This document shows, piece after piece, positions 24,242-31,776 of a stretch of 50,220 nt of DNA (its first letter is position 1; the number at the start of each line of letters is the position of its first letter). The stretch covers positions 1 through 50,220 of the forward strand of contig NZ_JFGS01000031.1 of the NCBI RefSeq assembly GCF_000740775.1, read 5' to 3'. A model generated the notes under the pieces. That model saw only the letters and a program-made list of their open reading frames with translations, ran no database searches and had not been told where the DNA came from. This DNA is from Haematobacter missouriensis (GTDB lineage Bacteria; Pseudomonadota; Alphaproteobacteria; Rhodobacterales; Rhodobacteraceae). Both the position numbers and the translations under genes were made by a program.

Positions 24242-25020
24242 AGCGCGCAATTCCCCGGTTCATCCGCATGGCAAGCGCCTCGACGCTCTTGCTTGCGCTC
24301 TCCGTGCCGCTGGCTCTGGCGCCGGTGTTCACGACACCGGCCCATGCCTTCTTCGGCGGGTTCGGCCGGATCGTCTATGACCCGACCAACCATGCCGAGA
24401 ACCTGCTGACCGCCGCGCGCACGCTGGAGCAGATCAACAATCAGATCACCTCGCTCCAGAACGAGGCACAGATGCTGATCAACCAGGCCCGCAATCTCGC
24501 GAGCCTGCCGTATTCGTCGCTCCAGCAGCTTCAGCAGAACGTCCAGCGCACTCAGCAGCTTCTCGGTCAGGCCCAGAACATCGCCTTCGATGTGCAGAAC
24601 ATCGACCAGATGTTCCAGCAGGACTACGGCAATCTGTCCCTGACCGCGACCGACCAGCAGCTCATTGCCGATGCCCGGTCCCGCTGGGAGAATACCGTCG
24701 GGGGCCTCCAGGATGCCATGCGGGTGCAGGCCGGCGTTGTCGGCAACATCGACAGCAACCGGGCCGAGATGTCCGCGCTCGTCGGCGAAAGCCAGGGCGC
24801 GACCGGCGCGCTTCAGGCCACTCAGGCCGGCAACCAGCTTCTCGCCCTCCAGTCGCAGCAGCTTTCCGACCTGATCGCGGTCATCTCGGCCAATGGCCGG
24901 GCCGAGGCCCTCATGGAGGCCGAACGCGCGACCGCCGCCGAGCAGGGCCGCATCCAGCGCGAGCGGTTCCTCACCCCGGGTTCGGGCTACCAGCCCGGCA
25001 ACGCGCAGATGTTCAACTGA
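24238..25020 (+). CDS. trbJ: TrbJ, periplasmic conjugal transfer protein (VirB5-like)
   Basis: 260 residues with a signal peptide ending at AHAF (residue ~40). The mature protein is largely helical and Gln/Asn-rich, with the family start GFGRIVYDPTNHAENLLTAARTLEQ and heptad-like segments (INNQITSLQNEAQMLINQA). VirB5/TrbJ proteins are minor pilus components, probably at the tip. It overlaps trbE by four bases. Confidence 0.93.
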   Translation: MKRAIPRFIRMASASTLLLALSVPLALAPVFTTPAHAFFGGFGRIVYDPTNHAENLLTAARTLEQINNQITSLQNEAQMLINQARNLASLPYSSLQQLQQNVQRTQQLLGQAQNIAFDVQNIDQMFQQDYGNLSLTATDQQLIADARSRWENTVGGLQDAMRVQAGVVGNIDSNRAEMSALVGESQGATGALQATQAGNQLLALQSQQLSDLIAVISANGRAEALMEAERATAAEQGRIQRERFLTPGSGYQPGNAQMFN

Positions 25021-25037
25021 GCCGGGGAGGGCAGATC

Positions 25038-25325
25038 ATGGAAGGGAAGGTGCTGGTCCGGATTGCCGCCATCGTGTTCGTCGCCGTCGCGATCACCGCG
25101 GCGATCATCGAGATGACCCGCGAGGAAGCCCCCGCGCCAGCACCTTCCGCTCCTGCTCTTTCGCGTCAGGTCGATCCCCTGCGCGAAGGGCAGCGCCGCT
25201 GTCAGGAGATGGGAGAGGCGGCAGCCAATGATGCCGCCTGCCTGGGCATCTGGGCCGAGACCCGCGACCAGTTTCTCGGCCGGACACCCGCGCCGTCGAC
25301 GCCTGGCCCGGATGAGGGGCGATAA
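25038..25325 (+). CDS. trbK: TrbK-like putative entry-exclusion protein
   Basis: 95 residues. One hydrophobic N-terminal span (RIAAIVFVAVAITAAIIEM) is followed by a Pro/Ala-rich linker and a small domain with two cysteines (RRCQEMGEAAANDAACLGIWAETRDQFLG, Cys residues around 57 and 71). This matches the alternative TrbK family found between trbJ and trbL in alphaproteobacterial elements. Entry exclusion, that is blocking redundant transfer into a cell that already has the element, is inferred from position. Confidence 0.8.
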   Translation: MEGKVLVRIAAIVFVAVAITAAIIEMTREEAPAPAPSAPALSRQVDPLREGQRRCQEMGEAAANDAACLGIWAETRDQFLGRTPAPSTPGPDEGR

Positions 25326-25327
25326 TC

Positions 25328-26686
25328 ATGGGCGGGACGGGGGTCATCGACAATTTTCTCGGCATCTTCACCGGCTACATCGACTCGGGCTTTGGCCTGC
25401 TCGGCGGTGAGGTTGCCTTTATTGCCACGACGCTCATCGTCATCGACGTGACGCTCGCCGCCCTGTTCTGGGCCTGGGGCGCCGACGACGACATCATCGC
25501 GCGCCTGGTGAAGAAGACGATCTTCGTCGGCGTCTTCGCCTATATCATCGCCAACTGGAACAATCTCGCCCGCATCGTCTTCGAGAGCTTCGCCGGCCTC
25601 GGCCTCATGGCCTCGGGCACGGGGTTTTCTGCCGCCGATCTCCTGCGCCCTGGCCGCGTCGCCCAGATCGGCCTCGATGCCGGGCGCCCGCTGCTCGAAT
25701 CCATTTCCGATCTCATGGGCTGGATCGCGGTCTTTGAAAACCTCGTGCAGATCCTCTGCCTGTTCTTCGCCTGGGCACTGGTGATCCTCGCCTTCTTCAT
25801 CCTGGCGATCCAGCTCTTCGTCACCCTGATCGAGTTCAAGCTGACGACGCTTGCAGGCTTCGTGCTGATCCCCTTCGGTCTCTTCGGCAAGACCGCCTTC
25901 ATGGCTGAAAGGGTCCTGGGCAATGTCGTCTCATCCGGCATCAAGGTGCTGGTGTTGACCGTCATCATCGGCATCGGCTCGACGCTCTTCGGCCAGTTCA
26001 CTGCAGGCTTCGGCGGTGCGACCCCGACCATTGACGACGCCATGGCCATCGTGCTGGCCGCCCTTTCTCTTCTCGGCCTCGGTATCTTCGGTCCCGGTAT
26101 CGCCACCGGCCTCGTCTCGGGCGGCCCGCAACTCAGCGCAGGGGCGGCGGTTGGAACCGGCCTCGCGGTCGGCGGTGCTGCTGTCGCGGGCGGTGGCGTG
26201 ACCATGCTTGCGGCGCGTGGTGGCGGTGCCGCACTTTCGGGCGGTGCTGCACTTGCCCGCGGCGGGGCCTCGGCCGCCGGTGCGGCCTCGTCGGCCTATA
26301 CGCTCAGTTCCATGGGCGGGTCCGGTGCAGCCGGTGTCGCGTCCGGCCTTGGTGGCGTGGCGCGCACCGGAGTATCCGCAGCCATCTCGCCCCTCAAGCG
26401 TGCCGCGTCTCGCTCCGCCGACAGTATGAAATCCAGCTATTCCGACGGCGCAAAAGCGGGGTTCGCGGCGTCCGGCGGCAGCTCCTCAATGGGCACGATC
26501 GGCGGCGCCCCATCGCCTGATCCGTCAACGCCCTCAGCCGCAGATAGCCCGCCGGCCTGGGCGCAGAACATGCGCCGCAGCCGGGCGATGAGCCATGGCG
26601 TCACCGCTGCCGCCCATGCCGTCCGGTCCGGCGACAGCCATGGTGGCGGCTCCTCCGTCAGCCTTTCCGAAAGTAACCGCACATGA
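25328..26686 (+). CDS. trbL: TrbL, polytopic inner-membrane channel protein (VirB6-like)
   Basis: 452 residues. The first ~300 contain about six to eight membrane spans (for example VAFIATTLIVIDVTLAALFWAWG and the LFVTLIEFKLTTLAGFVLIPFGLFGKTAF segment characteristic of TrbL). The C-terminal third is Gly/Ser/Ala-rich and disordered (MGGSGAAGVASGLGGVARTG). VirB6/TrbL forms part of the inner-membrane DNA path. Stop overlaps the trbF start. Confidence 0.93.
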   Translation: MGGTGVIDNFLGIFTGYIDSGFGLLGGEVAFIATTLIVIDVTLAALFWAWGADDDIIARLVKKTIFVGVFAYIIANWNNLARIVFESFAGLGLMASGTGFSAADLLRPGRVAQIGLDAGRPLLESISDLMGWIAVFENLVQILCLFFAWALVILAFFILAIQLFVTLIEFKLTTLAGFVLIPFGLFGKTAFMAERVLGNVVSSGIKVLVLTVIIGIGSTLFGQFTAGFGGATPTIDDAMAIVLAALSLLGLGIFGPGIATGLVSGGPQLSAGAAVGTGLAVGGAAVAGGGVTMLAARGGGAALSGGAALARGGASAAGAASSAYTLSSMGGSGAAGVASGLGGVARTGVSAAISPLKRAASRSADSMKSSYSDGAKAGFAASGGSSSMGTIGGAPSPDPSTPSAADSPPAWAQNMRRSRAMSHGVTAAAHAVRSGDSHGGGSSVSLSESNRT

Positions 26687-27372
26687 ACATCTTCAAACGA
26701 CCGACGACCCATTACGGCAAGATGCCGGAACCCGAAACGCCCTATCAGCGCGCCGCGCAGGTCTGGGACGACCGCATCGGCTCGGCCCGGGTCCAGGCAA
26801 GGAACTGGCGCTACATGGCGTTCGGCTCCTTGATCCTCGCGGCAGGTTTCGCCGGCGCTCTTGTCTGGCAATCGGCGCGTGGGAGCATCGTGCCATGGGT
26901 CGTTCAGGTGGACAATCTCGGCCAGGCGCAAGCCGTCGCGCCGGCAGCAGCCGATTATCGGCCGACCGACCCGCAGATCGCCTTTCACCTCGGCCGTTTC
27001 ATCGAACAGGTGCGCGCGCTCCCGGCCGACGCCATCGTCGTCCGCCAGAACTGGCTCAGGGCTTACGAGTTCACCACCGACCGGGGCGCGGCCGCATTGA
27101 ACGACTATGCCCGCTCCAACGATCCCTTCACGCGCGTCGGCCGCCAGCAGGTAGCCGTCGAAGTATCGAGCATCATCCGGGCGTCGCCGGACAGTTTCCG
27201 TGTGGCCTGGTCTGAGCGGCACTACGAGAACGGCCAACTCTCCACCACCGAGCGATGGACCGCGATCCTGACGGTCGTGATCCAGACCCCGCGCAATGCC
27301 GAGCGGCTGCGCTCCAATCCCCTCGGAATCTATGTCAACGCGATCAACTGGTCGCGGGAGATGAGCCAATGA
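26683..27372 (+). CDS. trbF: TrbF, type IV secretion scaffold (VirB8-like)
   Basis: 229 residues: a short cytoplasmic start (RPTTHYGKMPEPETPYQRAAQVWDDRIG), one membrane span (MAFGSLILAAGFAGALVWQ, residues ~45-63) and a periplasmic NTF2-like domain (WSERHYENGQLSTTERWTAILTVVIQTP). VirB8-like proteins nucleate channel assembly. It overlaps trbG by four bases. Confidence 0.94.
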   Translation: MNIFKRPTTHYGKMPEPETPYQRAAQVWDDRIGSARVQARNWRYMAFGSLILAAGFAGALVWQSARGSIVPWVVQVDNLGQAQAVAPAAADYRPTDPQIAFHLGRFIEQVRALPADAIVVRQNWLRAYEFTTDRGAAALNDYARSNDPFTRVGRQQVAVEVSSIIRASPDSFRVAWSERHYENGQLSTTERWTAILTVVIQTPRNAERLRSNPLGIYVNAINWSREMSQ

Positions 27373-28397
27373 CCGCCACGACTTTCCGCAAAGCCGGGCT
27401 TCCGGTTTTCCGCAAACCCGCCTTCGCGGCTTTGCTGCTTTCCGCCACCATGCTGGCCGGCTGCGCCACCAACCGGACGCCGCAGTTCAGCTACGACGCC
27501 GATGTGCCGCCGGTGCCGACCGTGCAGGCCGCCGCAGCCGACACAACGCCCCGGCCGCTGCACGTCCCGCCCGCCTGGACTGTGGCGCGGGGCGGCGAGG
27601 CTGCCGGCACGGCGACGGCCCGCGTCGAGAACGCCAATGCCGCCGCCCGCGTCGAGCCGCGCCGGGAAGGCTACTATAATGCCATCCAGATTTATCCCTG
27701 GTCGGAAGGCGCGCTCTATCAGGTCTATGCCGCAGTCGGGCAAATCACCACCATCGCGCTGGAGCCGGGCGAAAGCCTGACCGGCGCGGGGCCGATTGCC
27801 GCCGGAGACACCACCCGCTGGATCATCGGTGACACGGAGAGCGGCAGCGGCCCGACCCGCCGGGTGCATGTGCTGGTGAAGCCGACCCGACCGGACATTT
27901 CGACCAACCTCGTCATCACCACCGACCGGCGCATCTACATGATCGAACTCCGCGCCCGCGAAGCTCTCTATATGCCTGCCGTGGCATGGGCGTATCCGAC
28001 ACCACCGCCGGGAAGCCGCGTGACCACGCCCTCAGCCCCCGTCATCCCGGCCGAGACCGCGCGCAACTATCGTTACGGCTTGCAGGTGCAGGGCAGCAGC
28101 CCGCCATGGCGGCCGGTTTCCGTCTTCGACGACGGCAGGCGCGTCTATGTCGTCTTCCCGCGTGGCATCGTGCAGGGAGAGATGCCGCCTCTGTTCGTCC
28201 TTGGATCGGACGGCGAACCGCAGATCGTCAATTCCCGCATCCATCGGAACGTCCTGATCGTGGACCGCCTGTTCGGCGCAGCGGAACTTCGCCTCGGCAG
28301 CGGCGACCGCCAGCAGGTCGTCAGGATCGTCCGCGTCGAGCAGACGCGGGCCGCAGCCCAGCCAGCCGGTGCGACCACGGGAGGATCACCCTCATGA
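27369..28397 (+). CDS. trbG: TrbG, outer-membrane complex protein (VirB9-like), lipoprotein start
   Basis: 342 residues from the ATG at 27369. The N-terminus has a lipobox-like LAGC with Cys at residue 32. The conserved VirB9 regions are IQIYPWSEGALYQVYAAVGQITTIALEPGESL and RVHVLVKPTRPDISTNLVITTDRRIYMIELR, and the C-terminal domain contains PVSVFDDGRRVYVVFPRG. It forms the outer-membrane core ring with TrbI. Confidence 0.94.
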   Translation: MTATTFRKAGLPVFRKPAFAALLLSATMLAGCATNRTPQFSYDADVPPVPTVQAAAADTTPRPLHVPPAWTVARGGEAAGTATARVENANAAARVEPRREGYYNAIQIYPWSEGALYQVYAAVGQITTIALEPGESLTGAGPIAAGDTTRWIIGDTESGSGPTRRVHVLVKPTRPDISTNLVITTDRRIYMIELRAREALYMPAVAWAYPTPPPGSRVTTPSAPVIPAETARNYRYGLQVQGSSPPWRPVSVFDDGRRVYVVFPRGIVQGEMPPLFVLGSDGEPQIVNSRIHRNVLIVDRLFGAAELRLGSGDRQQVVRIVRVEQTRAAAQPAGATTGGSPS

Positions 28398-29521
28398 GCG
28401 ATACCGACACCGCAGCCCCCATGCGGTTGCGCGCCGAGCCGCCCCGCGTCACCCGCCTGTCCCGCAAGGTGCTGGCAGGCGCCGGAGCCGTTGCCCTTCT
28501 CGGCATTGGCGGGGCACTGATCTACGCTCTCCAGACCCGCGATGCCGGGCCGGGCGGCGGCGAACTCTATTCGACCGAGAACCGCCCCACAGCAGATGGG
28601 CTTGCCGGCCTGCCGCGCGACTATACCGGCCCGGTCCTGGGACCGGCGTTGCCGGGCGATCTCGGTCGCCCGATACTTGAGGCGCAGAATCGGGGACAAC
28701 CGGTCGCGCCACCGACCATCACGACGCCCGCCGTTGATCCAGATGAGCAGCGGCGTCTCGCCGAGGAAGAAGCCGCTCGTCTGAGCGGCGTGTTCTTCCA
28801 GTCTGGCCCGCGGGCTGGAGCGACGCCGGGAACGACCATGCCCGGCCTCGCGGGTCTCGATCTCGGTGGTCAGGCTCCAGCGCAGGATCGCCATACCGCT
28901 TTTCTCAACGGGCCTGTGGACCGGCAAACCGTCGCCCCGGATCGCGTCGCACCACCGGCATCGCCCTATATCCTTCAGGCCGGGGCGGTGATCCCGGCGG
29001 CGCTTATCACCGGCATCCGTTCCGATCTGCCCGGCCAGATCACGGCCCAAGTGACCGAGAACGTCTATGACAGCCCGACCGGCAGCTTGTTGCTGATCCC
29101 GCAGGGAACGCGCATCATCGGCCAATATGATGACGGTGTGACCTTCGGCCAGCGCCGCGTCCTGTTGGTCTGGAATCGCCTGATCCTGCCCGGCGGCCGC
29201 TCCATCGTCCTGGAGCGCCTGCCGGGTGCGGACGCTTCCGGTTACGCCGGGCTTGAGGATGGCGTGGATTACCACTGGTGGGATCTGATGCGGGCCGCTG
29301 GCCTCTCGACCTTGCTTGCGGTCGGTGCGGAATTGGCCAGCAGCGACGAGGATCGACTGATCCGCGCCATACGCGACGGGGCGCAGGATACCATCAACCA
29401 GGCGGGTCAGCAGATCGTCCAGCGCCAGTTGCAGGTCGTACCGACACTGACGATCCGTCCTGGCTACCCGGTCAGGATCATCGTCACCCGCGATCTGGTA
29501 TTCGAGCCGGCAGGAGGTTGA
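28394..29521 (+). CDS. trbI: TrbI, envelope-spanning core protein (VirB10-like)
   Basis: 375 residues from the ATG at 28394, which overlaps trbG. One inner-membrane span (LAGAGAVALLGIGGALIYAL, residues ~25-44) is followed by a Pro-rich periplasmic stretch and the VirB10 beta-barrel domain: ILQAGAVIPAALITGIRSDLPGQ, LIPQGTRIIGQYDDGVTFGQRRVLLVW and the antenna-type RAAGLSTLLAVGAELAS. It links both membranes in the transfer channel. Confidence 0.95.
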   Translation: MSDTDTAAPMRLRAEPPRVTRLSRKVLAGAGAVALLGIGGALIYALQTRDAGPGGGELYSTENRPTADGLAGLPRDYTGPVLGPALPGDLGRPILEAQNRGQPVAPPTITTPAVDPDEQRRLAEEEAARLSGVFFQSGPRAGATPGTTMPGLAGLDLGGQAPAQDRHTAFLNGPVDRQTVAPDRVAPPASPYILQAGAVIPAALITGIRSDLPGQITAQVTENVYDSPTGSLLLIPQGTRIIGQYDDGVTFGQRRVLLVWNRLILPGGRSIVLERLPGADASGYAGLEDGVDYHWWDLMRAAGLSTLLAVGAELASSDEDRLIRAIRDGAQDTINQAGQQIVQRQLQVVPTLTIRPGYPVRIIVTRDLVFEPAGG

Positions 29522-29523
29522 CC

Positions 29524-29745
29524 ATGACAAAGCTGAAACTCGGCCCGCTCCCCGACGACAAGCCCGTGAAGGTGACGGTGGAACTGCCCGCGTCGCTTCA
29601 CCGCGATCTGGTCGCCTATGCCGAGGTACTGGCCCGCGAGACCGGCCAGCCCACCGCCGATCCCGTCAGGCTGATCGTACCGATGTTGGAGCGGTTCATC
29701 GCCACGGATCGTGGCTTTGCAAAGGCGCGAAAGATCCGCTCATGA
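29524..29745 (+). CDS. DUF2274 protein at the end of the trb operon
   Basis: 73 residues: KLKLGPLPDDKPVKVTVELPASLHRDLVAYAEVLARETG followed by PVRLIVPMLERFIATDRGF. This is the DUF2274 family, small proteins with a ribbon-helix-helix-like look that follow trbI in many alphaproteobacterial ICEs. A DNA-binding or regulatory role is plausible but not established. The gene ends six bases inside the converging TetR gene. Confidence 0.88.
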   Translation: MTKLKLGPLPDDKPVKVTVELPASLHRDLVAYAEVLARETGQPTADPVRLIVPMLERFIATDRGFAKARKIRS

Positions 29746-30372
29746 CGTGATCGGGTGTTTGGCCGGGCCGGTTGCCGCGATCATCTCCATGAGCGCGTCT
29801 ATCACGCTCTGCGTCGAGTCCCACTTCGCCGCGTGGTCCAGCAGGCGGTTCTGAATGTTCAGACTGACCGCTCCATGGATCGTTGACCAGAACATGAAGC
29901 CGTAGCGTTGCAGGTCAGCACCCGGCAAGTAACCATGCTCCTGAGATGAGCGCAGGCCTGTCAGCAGCAGACTCAGGACCTGACGACCCGCTTCGCTTGA
30001 CCACGGATCATCGCTCACCCCAAGCTTCGGGGGCGGTGAGAACATCAGCCGGTACAGAGTGGGGTTCTCCAGGGCGAAGCGCGCATAGGCATAGCTGCCA
30101 TCGCGCAAATAGCCGAACGGATCGCCTCGCATCTGTTCGAAAACCGCGAACTTCTCGTTGTAGAGGCGTCCAAATCCTTCGTTGCGCGCCGCGCGCAGTA
30201 AAGCATTCTTGTTGCGGAAATGGCCGTAAAGGGCCGGCGCCGTGCAGCCCACGGCCTGTGCCACCGAGGTCAGTGGAACATCGAAGTCGCCTTGCTGTGC
30301 CAGCAGACGGATCGTTTCCTCGACCGCACGGCGAGCAATATCAAGTTCCTGCTCTTTTCGGGGGCGAGCCAT
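29740..30372 (-). CDS. TetR/AcrR-family repressor with WHG-type C-terminal domain
   Basis: 210 residues from the ATG at 30372 (MARPRKEQELD); the open frame upstream runs through the promoter and is not used. The helix-turn-helix is DVPLTSVAQAVGCTAPALYGHFRNKNALL (residues ~29-58). The C-terminal domain has YRLMFSPPPK and FWSTIHGAVSLNIQNRL, the WHG-type (TetR_C_33) pattern. It should repress a ligand-responsive target through the 19-bp palindrome upstream. It converges with the trb operon, overlapping its last gene by six bases. Confidence 0.9.
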   Translation of the reverse strand: MARPRKEQELDIARRAVEETIRLLAQQGDFDVPLTSVAQAVGCTAPALYGHFRNKNALLRAARNEGFGRLYNEKFAVFEQMRGDPFGYLRDGSYAYARFALENPTLYRLMFSPPPKLGVSDDPWSSEAGRQVLSLLLTGLRSSQEHGYLPGADLQRYGFMFWSTIHGAVSLNIQNRLLDHAAKWDSTQSVIDALMEMIAATGPAKHPITS

Positions 30373-30400
30373 CGAGATCCCTGTTGCGACTGTCCGCTGA

Positions 30401-30444
30401 AACTGAATACGATTTATTTTTTTCGTTGACGGACCCGTTGTCAA
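30401..30444 (-). promoter_or_regulatory. Putative promoter of the TetR gene with a degenerate operator
   Basis: On the minus strand TTGACA (30439-30444) is a perfect -35. An AT-rich stretch (30411-30423) 17-19 bases away can serve as the -10. AACTGAAT at 30401-30408 repeats one arm of the nearby perfect palindrome, with a weakly matching partner next to it, so autoregulation at the -10 is likely. Confidence 0.5.
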
Positions 30445-30460
30445 GCAGCACCATTCCAAG

Positions 30461-30479
30461 AACTGAATGACATTCAGTT
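30461..30479. promoter_or_regulatory. Perfect 19-bp palindromic operator, TetR-type
   Basis: AACTGAATGACATTCAGTT reads the same on both strands around the central base. It lies 89 bases upstream of the TetR start, the usual place and size for a TetR-family operator. The rightward target gene that such a site normally controls is not evident before the LysR gene. Confidence 0.7.
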
Positions 30480-30622
30480 TGAGGCGGAGAGGAGGGGAGA
30501 TGGTCGCGTACGAATCTGGGCATCATGGTGCGCGCCTCTCTTGTGGCACGCGCCGTCGCCTTCGCCGGCAGGCCGCGACCGAACGCCGGCCAGAAGCCGA
30601 CTGCGGTTCGGGATGATGCGTC

Positions 30623-31609
30623 ATGCCTGCGCGCCGGAACAGGGACGCCCCATCTGGTAGCTCCGTCCTCGCGCGTATTGTCGAGGGCAGCGCCGGTAAG
30701 AACACAATCCGGTTGCGCCAGCTGCGGCATTTCCTTGCAGCGGCGGACCAAGGGAGTTTCCGCAAGGCAGCAATCGCGCTCGCCATCAATGAATCGTCGG
30801 TCAGCCGCCAGATCCGCGACCTTGAGGATGAATTGGGTGCTTCTCTTTTCATACGACATTCGGGCGGGGTGCGGCTGACAGTCGCCGGGCAGGAGTTTCT
30901 GCGCAGCGCCCGGCATGCCCTTCGGCAGATCGACATCGGCGTGACAAAAGTCGCTGCGGTTGGCCGGGCTGACCAGGGACTGCTCAAGGTCGGAATTTTC
31001 TCGTCGCTGGCGTCGGGGTTTCTGTTTGACCTCCTGCGGAAGTTCGGGAGGCACCATCCGACGGTTCAGATCGACCTCATGGACGGAAATCCTGCCGAGC
31101 ATGTCGCGGCTGTCCGGAAGCTGGACCTGGACATCGCCTTCATTACCGGAACCGCTCGCTGGGATGGCTGCGAAACGGAGCATCTCTGGTGCGAACGGGT
31201 CTTTGTCGTGCTGCCGACCGACCACCCGCTGGCTGCCAAAGCCCAACTCGGATGGCCTGATCTGACAGGTGAACGCTTCATCGTGAGCGATGTCGCACCG
31301 GGCCAGGAGATCCACGACTATCTGGTCGCTCACCTTGCCGGTCTCGGTCATCACCCTGACATTCACTCCCAGCATGTGGGCCGCGACAACATCCTGTCGC
31401 TGGTCGCGGTCGGTCGTGGCCTCACCTTGACGAGCGAAGCCACCACCGTCGGGCAATTTCCGGGGATCGCATTCCGGCAACTGGCGGACGAAGTGTTGCC
31501 GTTCAGCGTGGTCTGGTCTGATCAAAACGATAACCCGGCCTGCCGACGCTTGTTGAGCATGGCTCGCGCGATGGGGAAAGCTTCTGTGCTGTCACAACCA
31601 CCTCTCTGA
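30623..31609 (+). CDS. LysR-family transcriptional regulator
   Basis: 328 residues as opened at 30623. The first ~28 residues are unusually long and polar, so the true start may be further in, close to IRLRQLRHFL. The winged helix is FLAAADQGSFRKAAIALAINESSVSRQIRDLEDELGASLFIR and the substrate domain runs from about residue 115 (LLKVGIFSSLASGFLFDLLRKF). LysR proteins of this type sit next to trb operons in many alphaproteobacterial ICEs. The activating ligand and target are unknown. Confidence 0.87.
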   Translation: MPARRNRDAPSGSSVLARIVEGSAGKNTIRLRQLRHFLAAADQGSFRKAAIALAINESSVSRQIRDLEDELGASLFIRHSGGVRLTVAGQEFLRSARHALRQIDIGVTKVAAVGRADQGLLKVGIFSSLASGFLFDLLRKFGRHHPTVQIDLMDGNPAEHVAAVRKLDLDIAFITGTARWDGCETEHLWCERVFVVLPTDHPLAAKAQLGWPDLTGERFIVSDVAPGQEIHDYLVAHLAGLGHHPDIHSQHVGRDNILSLVAVGRGLTLTSEATTVGQFPGIAFRQLADEVLPFSVVWSDQNDNPACRRLLSMARAMGKASVLSQPPL

Positions 31610-31776
31610 GGATGGCAACCCTCGAAGCAAGAATGTCGTGGGGCTTTCCTCTGGCTCGCGTGCTCTCGAACAGCAACCACCTTCAGATCCGACGGATAGT
31701 CTCACCTCCGCCGGATGCGCGCCGCGATAGCCCAGGCGCTCGCCCCTTCGGACGACATTTGCAGTGGAAACAACTA

